Source: Ralstonia sp. ASV6 (GTDB taxonomy: Bacteria; Pseudomonadota; Gammaproteobacteria; Burkholderiales; Burkholderiaceae). From it: a DNA stretch of 55,618 bases. The stretch spans positions 1 to 55,618 of the forward strand of contig NZ_JAELUI010000015.1 of assembly GCF_016429285.1 (NCBI RefSeq). The letters run 5' to 3'. Shown here piece by piece: positions 50,068 to 55,618 of the stretch (its first letter is position 1; each line of letters begins with the position of its first letter). Under the pieces are notes generated by a model. The model was not told the origin of the DNA, did not search any database, and saw nothing but the letters and a program-made list of their open reading frames with translations. Position numbers and translations under genes: made by a program.

Positions 50068-52008
50068 TTAGAACTTCTCGAACGGCCCCAGGAAGCGCCA
50101 CTGGCCTACCGGCAGGTCGCCCAGCACGATGCGGCCCATGCGGATGCGCTTGAGGCCAACCACCTCCAGCCCCACTTGCTCGCACATGCGACGGATCTGA
50201 CGCTTCTTGCCTTCGCGCAGCACGAAACGCAACTGCTCCTCGTTCTGCCAGCTTACCTTCGCGGGCTTGAGCTCTTCGTCATCGAGCCACAGGCCAAAGC
50301 GTAGCTTCTCCAGCAGTTCTTCAGGGAAGACCTTGGAAATATCGTGCTCGACCCGGCCTTCCGGCGAATCCCACACCACGCGCACCAAGTACTCCTTCTC
50401 GACCGTCGAATCCTCGCCGATCAGGTGACGCGCCACGCGGCCATCCTGCGTCAGCACCAGCAGGCCGGTGGAGTCGATGTCCAGACGGCCGGCCGGGGCC
50501 AGCGCCTTGCGCTGCCAAGGTGCGAAGCGCTTGCGTGTGGGGTCTTCCTCCCACTGGTTTTCCGGTACGAACAGCGCGGCAGCCGGCTGGTAGCCATCTT
50601 CCGCTTGCCCTGACACATAGCCGACCGGCTTGTGCAGCAGTACGGTCACACGTTCGCCTTGCTCAGAACGCGCAGCCTGGTGGATTTCGATGATTGCATC
50701 CGGCTTCACACGCGAACCCAGCTCGGTAACGGGTTCGCCGTCTACCAGTACCCAGCCGCGCGGAATCCATTCATCGGCCTCGCGGCGTGAGCACAGGCCC
50801 AGCTCGGACATACGCTTGGACAGGCGGACCAGTCCGCTCTCGTCAGCTTGTGGGGCTTGGCGCGGAGCCTCTTCCTCGGCGCGACGTGGTGTGCGCTCTT
50901 CGCGCTGCGGACGTTGCGGACGCTCTTCAAAGCGACGCGGCGGGCGCTCATTGTCAAAACGGCGCGGTGCACAGTCGTCGCCATAGCGACGTGGTGGCCG
51001 TTGCTCATCATCGAACCGGCGCGGCGGGCGTTCGTCGTCAAAGCGTCGCGGAGGACGTTGATCGCCATCACGGCGCTGGGCACGTTGATCGTCGCCATAG
51101 CGGCGTGGGCGCTCGTCATCGAAACGTCGTGGCGGGCGATCCTCGATCCGACGCGGTGGCCGTTGATCATCGCCGAACTTGCGCGGCGGCCGTTCGTCGT
51201 CGAAGCGACGGGGCGGACGTTGATCGTCGCTGAACCGGCGCGGTGGGCGTTCATCGTCAAACCGGCGCGGTGGGCGATCTTCGAAACGACGCGGCGGACG
51301 CTCGTCATCGGAGCGACGGGGCGGACGTTGATCGTCGCTGAACCGGCGCGGTGGGCGTTCATCGTCAAATCGGCGCGGCGGGCGATCTTCGAAACGACGT
51401 GGCGGACGCTCGTCGTCAGAGCGACGGGGCGGACGTTGATCGTCGCTGAACCGGCGCGGCGGGCGTTCATCGTCAAACCGACGCGGTGGGCGATCTTCGA
51501 AACGACGTGGCGGCCGCGCGTCATCAGAGCGACGGGGCGGACGTTGATCGTCGCTGAACCGGCGCGGTGGGCGTTCATCGTCAAACCGGCGCGGTGGGCG
51601 ATCTTCGAAACGACGCGGCGGACGCCCGTCGCCAGAGCGACGCGGTGGTCGTTGGTCATCGCCAAACTTGCGCGGCGGACGTTCGTCGTCAAACCGGCGG
51701 GGCGGGCGATCGCTCTGTGCGCGGCGCGGAGGTTGACCGCTGTCGTTGTTGCCGTCGCGGCGCGGTGGGCGCGGTTTGCGCTCCCCCTCGGCGGGCTCTG
51801 GGCGACGTTGCGACGGGCGCAGCGGCAGGCGGTCGCGGTTCAGGTCGGACGCGCGCAGCGGTTTGCTGCTGGTGGTGCGAACGGCGTTGCCTTCGTCGTC
51901 GCGGCGCACACCGAGCGTGGCGCGCTTGCCGGGTCGGGTGGCGCGTTGGGTCGGGTCGTTGCGGCGCTTGTCGTCGTCGCTCGGGAAATCGTCAGAATCG
52001 GTAGTCAT
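50068..52008 (-). CDS. 23S rRNA pseudouridine synthase (RluB/RluF family) with long Arg/Pro/Asp repeat domain
   Basis: This 646-residue protein combines an ordinary RsuA/RluB/E/F-type pseudouridine synthase (about residues 392-646) with a very long disordered N-terminus. The S4 RNA-binding domain is VRLSKRMSELGLCSRREADEWI (394-415). The catalytic motif AGRLDIDSTGLLVLT contains Asp510, and GKKRQIRRMCEQVGLEVVGLKRIRMG closes the fold. Residues 99-362 are built of nonamer-like units RPPRRF-D/E-D-x, including about four copies of a 36-residue block (129-272). The normal family has short basic tails, so this extension is unusual in length. It is probably an RNA-binding or condensate-forming region. 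RluF-like features (SRREAD, HEKEYL-type strand) exist, but target specificity is open. It lies 25 bases after glnD on the same strand. Confidence 0.9.
   Translation of the reverse strand: MTTDSDDFPSDDDKRRNDPTQRATRPGKRATLGVRRDDEGNAVRTTSSKPLRASDLNRDRLPLRPSQRRPEPAEGERKPRPPRRDGNNDSGQPPRRAQSDRPPRRFDDERPPRKFGDDQRPPRRSGDGRPPRRFEDRPPRRFDDERPPRRFSDDQRPPRRSDDARPPRRFEDRPPRRFDDERPPRRFSDDQRPPRRSDDERPPRRFEDRPPRRFDDERPPRRFSDDQRPPRRSDDERPPRRFEDRPPRRFDDERPPRRFSDDQRPPRRFDDERPPRKFGDDQRPPRRIEDRPPRRFDDERPRRYGDDQRAQRRDGDQRPPRRFDDERPPRRFDDEQRPPRRYGDDCAPRRFDNERPPRRFEERPQRPQREERTPRRAEEEAPRQAPQADESGLVRLSKRMSELGLCSRREADEWIPRGWVLVDGEPVTELGSRVKPDAIIEIHQAARSEQGERVTVLLHKPVGYVSGQAEDGYQPAAALFVPENQWEEDPTRKRFAPWQRKALAPAGRLDIDSTGLLVLTQDGRVARHLIGEDSTVEKEYLVRVVWDSPEGRVEHDISKVFPEELLEKLRFGLWLDDEELKPAKVSWQNEEQLRFVLREGKKRQIRRMCEQVGLEVVGLKRIRMGRIVLGDLPVGQWRFLGPFEKF
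51193..51624 (-). repeat. Four near-identical 108-bp tandem repeats inside the pseudouridine synthase gene
   Basis: The encoded blocks start at residues 129, 165, 201 and 237, each RPPRRFEDRPPRRFDDE followed by RPPRRFSDDQRPPRRSDD or a close variant. The DNA copies are nearly identical too, so slippage and length variation between strains are likely. Degenerate nonamers continue on both sides (50923-51714). Confidence 0.85.
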
Positions 52009-52033
52009 GAATCAAAACCGGTAAGGCTGGCGC

Positions 52034-54628
52034 TCAGATGGCGAGCGCATCAAGCAGTTCGCTTTCAAGCGCGAGCTGCAGTTTGGTGTCCTGGGTCAGG
52101 CGCGAGCCGTCGACCAGGAAAATGTCTTCCACGCGTTCGCCCAGCGTGTTGATACGCGCGGTGTGCACCGACACGCGGTGGTGAGCGAGCACGCGGGCAA
52201 TGGCATACAGCAGGCCGGTGCGGTCAGTGGCCGAGATGGACAGCAGGTAGTACTGCCCGCGTTCATCCGGGCGCAGATCGACGCGCGGTTTGATCGGGAA
52301 GCTGCGCGACTGGCGCGAGATGCGTCCGCGCGGGGGCTCGGGCAGGGCAGTCTCTCGCGAGATCTGCTCGGCCAGTTCGTGCTCGACCAGCGTGATGATG
52401 TCGCGGTAGTGGCCGGGTTCCACCAGGCCGGCACCCGGGTCGGCCACCTGGAAGGTGTCGAGTGCGTAGCCGTGCTTGGTCGTGTGGATCTTCGCGTCGA
52501 GAATCGTCAGGCTCTTGCGCTCGAAGTAGCCGCAGATGCGTGCGAACAGATCGGGCCGATCGGGCGAATATACAGCCACCTGCAGCCCTTCGCCCACGGG
52601 CGAGATGCGCGCCCGCACGATCGGGATGGTGGTGTCGATTCGCTGATGGAAGTGCCGCGTGAACCAGGCGATGTCGCTCGCGCCATGGCGCAGGAACACG
52701 CCCACGTCGAGTTGTTTCCACAGGGCGTCGTACGCGGTGTCTTCCACCGTGGCCAGGCGCAGAAGGGCGCGTGCGCGTTCCTTGCGGCCTTCCAGCACAG
52801 CGTGCGGATCGGTGGTCGCGCCGCCCAGCGCACGCAGTGTCATGCGATACAGGTCTTCCAGCAGCTTGCCTTTCCACGCATTCCAGACCTTGGGGCTGGT
52901 GCCGCGAATGTCGGCCACCGTCAGCAGGTACAGCGCAGTCAGGCGTCGCTCATTGCCAACCAGATCGGCAAAGCGGCGGATCACATCGGGGTCGCCCACG
53001 TCCTGCTTCTGTGCCACCTGGCTCATCGTCAGGTGATGCTCGACCAGCCAGACGATCAGGTCGCTATCTTCCTTGGCGAGGCCGTGTTCCTTGCAGAAGC
53101 GTCGCGCATCGGTCATGCCCAGCACGGAGTGATCGCCGCCGCGTCCCTTGGCGATGTCGTGGAACAGCGCAGCGATGGTCAGCACCCACGGCTTGTCGAA
53201 GTTCGCCATCAACTGGCTGCAGAACGGGAACTCGTGCGTGTGCTCGACGATGGCGAAGCGGCGGATGTTGCGCACCACCATCAGGATGTGCTGATCCACC
53301 GTGTAGACGTGGAACAGGTCGTGCTGCATCTGGCCGACGATGCGCCGGAAGTTGAGCAGGTAGCGCCCTAGCACGCTGGTCTGGTTCATCAGGCGCAATG
53401 CGTGGGTGATGCCCTGCGGCTGCTGCAGAATCTCCAGGAACAACGCGCGGTTGGCTGGGTCCTTGCGCCACTTCACGTCCATCAGCGTGCGGGCGTTGTA
53501 GAGCGCGCGCAGCGTATTGGCCGACAGCCCCTTGATGCCGCGCACCTGCTCGTACAGCAGGAAGGTCTCCAGGATGGCCGTCGGCTCGCGCTGATACAGG
53601 TCGGGGTCGGCAATCTCCAGCATCCCTTGGCGCTCGACAAAGCGCTCGTTGATCTTGCGCGTGATGCCAAGCTCGGTCGGGAACAGGCGTGCCTCGATGT
53701 TCTGCAGCACCACCGTGTTGAGCTGCGTGACCGCCTTGGCAGCCCAGTAGTAGCGGCGCATGATCTGTTCGCTGGCGCGCTTGGCGGTGGTCGAACGGTA
53801 GCCAAACGCCTCTGCCAGTTGCGTCTGCAAGTCAAAGACGAGCACATCCTGGCGGCGTCCTGCCAGCAAGTGCAGGCGCGCTCGAATGGTCTTGAGAAGG
53901 CGTTCGTTACTCGCAAGTTCCTGCGCTTCACGACGCGAGAGCAGCCCGTTGGCAAGCAGCTCATTCCAGCTCGATCCGAAGCCCGCCGCCCGCGTCATCC
54001 AGAGGATCACCTGCAGATCGCGCAGGCCCCCGGGGCTTTCCTTGCAGTTGGGCTCGAGTGAGTAGGGCGTGTCCTGGTACTTGGAGTGCCGCTGACGCAT
54101 TTCCAGCAGCTTGGATTGGAAGAAGTCGGTGGCGTCGAGGTGGCCTTGGTAGTGCGTCTCGAACGTGCGGTACAGGTCCTCGTCACCGGTCAGCAGGCGT
54201 GCTTCCAGCAGCGACGTCTGCACCGTCACATCCTGCGCGGCTTCCTGGATGCATTCGTCCACCGTGCGCACCGATGAGCCGATGTCCAGTCCCATGTCCC
54301 AGCAGCGCCCGATGAATGCCTCCAGTCGTGCTTGCAGGGACTCGGGAGTCTTGTCTGCGGCCTGTGGCAGCAGGAGCAGGATGTCGACGTCGGAGTACGG
54401 GAACAGCTCGCCGCGCCCGTAACCGCCCACCGCGATCAGCGCGCAATCGGCGGGCATCTGCTCGTCTTGCCAGAGTTGCACCAATGCATGGTCCACCGCG
54501 CGGGCCAACTTGGTCACAAGTTGGTGCACGTTGGCATGCTGGTCGAACTGCGCAAACAAGTGCGTGCGTTCGGCCTTCAGGGTGTCGCGCGGTGAAATCT
54601 CAGGGTTGACGGCAGCGGCGGTGTGCAT
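52034..54628 (-). CDS. glnD: Bifunctional uridylyltransferase/uridylyl-removing enzyme
   Basis: This 864-residue nitrogen sensor adds UMP to PII proteins when nitrogen is low and removes it when glutamine is high. The nucleotidyltransferase motif is [16 protein letters not shown] (67-82). The HD hydrolase motif [15 protein letters not shown] lies near residue 485, and two C-terminal ACT domains follow (from about 690 with [20 protein letters not shown], and from about 795 with [31 protein letters not shown]). The frame is open to 55051, but ATG at 54628 gives the usual length. It lies 116 bases after map on the same strand, an order common in proteobacteria. Confidence 0.96.
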   Translation of the reverse strand: MHTAAAVNPEISPRDTLKAERTHLFAQFDQHANVHQLVTKLARAVDHALVQLWQDEQMPADCALIAVGGYGRGELFPYSDVDILLLLPQAADKTPESLQARLEAFIGRCWDMGLDIGSSVRTVDECIQEAAQDVTVQTSLLEARLLTGDEDLYRTFETHYQGHLDATDFFQSKLLEMRQRHSKYQDTPYSLEPNCKESPGGLRDLQVILWMTRAAGFGSSWNELLANGLLSRREAQELASNERLLKTIRARLHLLAGRRQDVLVFDLQTQLAEAFGYRSTTAKRASEQIMRRYYWAAKAVTQLNTVVLQNIEARLFPTELGITRKINERFVERQGMLEIADPDLYQREPTAILETFLLYEQVRGIKGLSANTLRALYNARTLMDVKWRKDPANRALFLEILQQPQGITHALRLMNQTSVLGRYLLNFRRIVGQMQHDLFHVYTVDQHILMVVRNIRRFAIVEHTHEFPFCSQLMANFDKPWVLTIAALFHDIAKGRGGDHSVLGMTDARRFCKEHGLAKEDSDLIVWLVEHHLTMSQVAQKQDVGDPDVIRRFADLVGNERRLTALYLLTVADIRGTSPKVWNAWKGKLLEDLYRMTLRALGGATTDPHAVLEGRKERARALLRLATVEDTAYDALWKQLDVGVFLRHGASDIAWFTRHFHQRIDTTIPIVRARISPVGEGLQVAVYSPDRPDLFARICGYFERKSLTILDAKIHTTKHGYALDTFQVADPGAGLVEPGHYRDIITLVEHELAEQISRETALPEPPRGRISRQSRSFPIKPRVDLRPDERGQYYLLSISATDRTGLLYAIARVLAHHRVSVHTARINTLGERVEDIFLVDGSRLTQDTKLQLALESELLDALAI

Positions 54629-54744
54629 GAGTGGAGCGCGAATGAAACAACGACCGGAGGAAATGTCCGGTCGCTGCAAGAGTCGGGCCGGCGCTGCGCC
54701 GACCACTGCAGTGCACTCATGGGCGAGCGCACAGCCAAGTTCAA

Positions 54745-55569
54745 TCAGGCCGTAGCCGGCGTGCCTTCGTGCACGAATTCCGGGGCCGGCGGCGTCAGTG
54801 CTGAGACGGTCAGCACTTCGTAGCCGGTTTCCGTCACGAGCAGGGTGTGCTCCCATTGGGCCGACAGGCTGCGGTCGCGCGTCTTGACGGTCCACTGGTC
54901 GGGCATTGTGCGAATGTCGCGCTTGCCCGCGTTGATCATGGGTTCGATCGTGAAGATCATGCCGGCTTTCAGTTCCATGCCGGTGCCTGGACGGCCGTAG
55001 TGCAGGATCTGCGGGTCTGCATGGAATACCTTGCCGATGCCGTGGCCGCAATATTCACGCACCACGCTGTAGCCGGAGGCTTCAGCGTGCTGCTGGATCA
55101 CGTGGCCGATGTCGCCCAGGCGCGCACCCGGGCGCACGGCGGCAATGCCCTTCCACATGCACTCGAACGTCACCTGCGTCAATCGCTTGGCCAGGATCGA
55201 GCCTTCACCGACGATGAAGGTGCGGCTGGTATCGCCGTAATAGCCTTCCTTGGTAATGACGGTGATGTCCAGATTGACGATGTCACCGTTCTTGAGCACC
55301 TTGTCGCCCGGAATGCCGTGGCAGATCACGTCGTTGACCGACGTGCAGATCGAAGCGGGGAAGGGGGGGTAGCCCGGCGGCGCGTAGTTGAGCGGTGCCG
55401 GCACAGTGCCTTGCACGTCACGCATGTAGGCGTGGCACAGCTCGTTCAATTTGCCGGTGGTCACGCCCGGCTTCACGAACGGGGTGACGTAATCCAGGAC
55501 TTCGGACGCAAGCCGGCAGGCCACGCGCATCTGCGCAATGTCTTCGGCGGTGTGAATGGTAACGGCCAT
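54745..55569 (-). CDS. map: Methionine aminopeptidase, type I
   Basis: This 274-residue metallopeptidase removes the initiator methionine. The metal ligands appear in [49 protein letters not shown] and [10 protein letters not shown]. The motif [14 protein letters not shown] is the type I signature. AAAGAG precedes the ATG. In most proteobacteria map is divergent from rpsB, which would lie just right of the window; the last 49 bases therefore probably belong to the shared promoter region. glnD follows on the same strand. Confidence 0.96.
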   Translation of the reverse strand: MAVTIHTAEDIAQMRVACRLASEVLDYVTPFVKPGVTTGKLNELCHAYMRDVQGTVPAPLNYAPPGYPPFPASICTSVNDVICHGIPGDKVLKNGDIVNLDITVITKEGYYGDTSRTFIVGEGSILAKRLTQVTFECMWKGIAAVRPGARLGDIGHVIQQHAEASGYSVVREYCGHGIGKVFHADPQILHYGRPGTGMELKAGMIFTIEPMINAGKRDIRTMPDQWTVKTRDRSLSAQWEHTLLVTETGYEVLTVSALTPPAPEFVHEGTPATA

Positions 55570-55618
55570 GCTGTGACTCTTTCTGCACGCAGGCGCGCGA
55601 GGCGCCGCGTTATAACTA
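55570..55618. other. Window edge, upstream region of map
   Basis: Here lie the map ribosome-binding site and a short GC-rich leader. TTATAA near 55612-55616 could be part of a promoter. Nothing else can be said at the edge. Confidence 0.4.

Noticed and set aside
51193-51624. The regular repeats could be mistaken for a CRISPR array
   Set aside because: The period is 108 bases with no unique spacers, and the repeats lie in frame inside a coding region without cas genes.
50848-52152. A 434-residue repeat protein (PARWAIFETT type) on the plus strand
   Set aside because: It is the antisense reading of the repeated part of the pseudouridine synthase. The true gene ends in a clear catalytic domain and has its own terminator.

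Overview
The window is about 55.6 kb of GC-rich chromosomal DNA from a betaproteobacterium. Protein sequences and gene order point to Burkholderiaceae, most likely Ralstonia or a close relative. The smc-zipA-ligA-def run, the map-glnD pair at the right edge and the dapC-dapD-dapE cluster all fit that group. The genus is an inference from remembered family sequences, because no database search was possible. I see no insertion sequence, prophage, CRISPR array, rRNA or tRNA. Almost all of the window is tightly packed genes with 85-90% coding density.

Left part (1-22 kb). A minus-strand operon (NCS1 permease, hydantoin-type racemase, FCD-type GntR regulator) has a striking TGTACA-type operator cluster in front of it. 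It is followed by a universal stress protein, a LysR regulator with an unknown membrane protein, an L-2-haloacid dehalogenase, malate synthase (aceB), a DUF1857 protein, a DHA2 drug exporter and an acyl-CoA-binding protein. Next come the overlapping genes tsaB-rimI-uracil-DNA glycosylase (tRNA t6A synthesis, ribosomal protein acetylation, DNA repair). A LysE exporter stands divergent to a GcvA-like LysR regulator, and then come an LplT-type transporter, alr and radA, dsbB, a DUF523 protein, an alpha-methylacyl-CoA racemase-like protein and the ABC-F ATPase YheS.

Middle part (23.4-32.7 kb). This is the most distinctive unit: an RpiR/MurR-type regulator followed by isoaspartyl peptidase (iaaA), a complete Gsi-type peptide/glutathione ABC importer (gsiABCD), a P1-family self-processing aminopeptidase (DmpA type) and an M55 D-aminopeptidase (DppA type). 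Together they look like a system that imports peptides and hydrolyses non-standard linkages (isoaspartyl, beta- or D-residues). A perfect 9-bp inverted repeat overlaps the only strong promoter in front of the operon, so autoregulation by the RpiR protein is likely. Just downstream lies a small lipoprotein with a six-cysteine peritrophin-A (CBM14) chitin-binding domain.

Right part (33-55.6 kb). A seven-gene minus-strand operon (dapC, dapD, a small coiled-coil membrane protein, an ArsC/YffB-like protein, dapE, a CYTH protein, prmB) covers the succinylase branch of lysine/diaminopimelate synthesis. It is followed by an EamA transporter, a secreted hydrolase, smc-zipA-ligA-def (chromosome condensation, divisome, DNA ligation, protein maturation), a hydrolase lipoprotein, an rRNA pseudouridine synthase with a very long Arg/Pro/Asp repeat domain, glnD and map.

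The observations most worth following up are the peptide-salvage operon and its operator, the pseudouridine synthase with about four 108-bp in-gene repeats, the apparent duplicated helix-hairpin-helix module in LigA, the CBM14 lipoprotein, two mutually exclusive hairpins in front of smc, and a perfect intrinsic terminator ten bases before the EamA gene.
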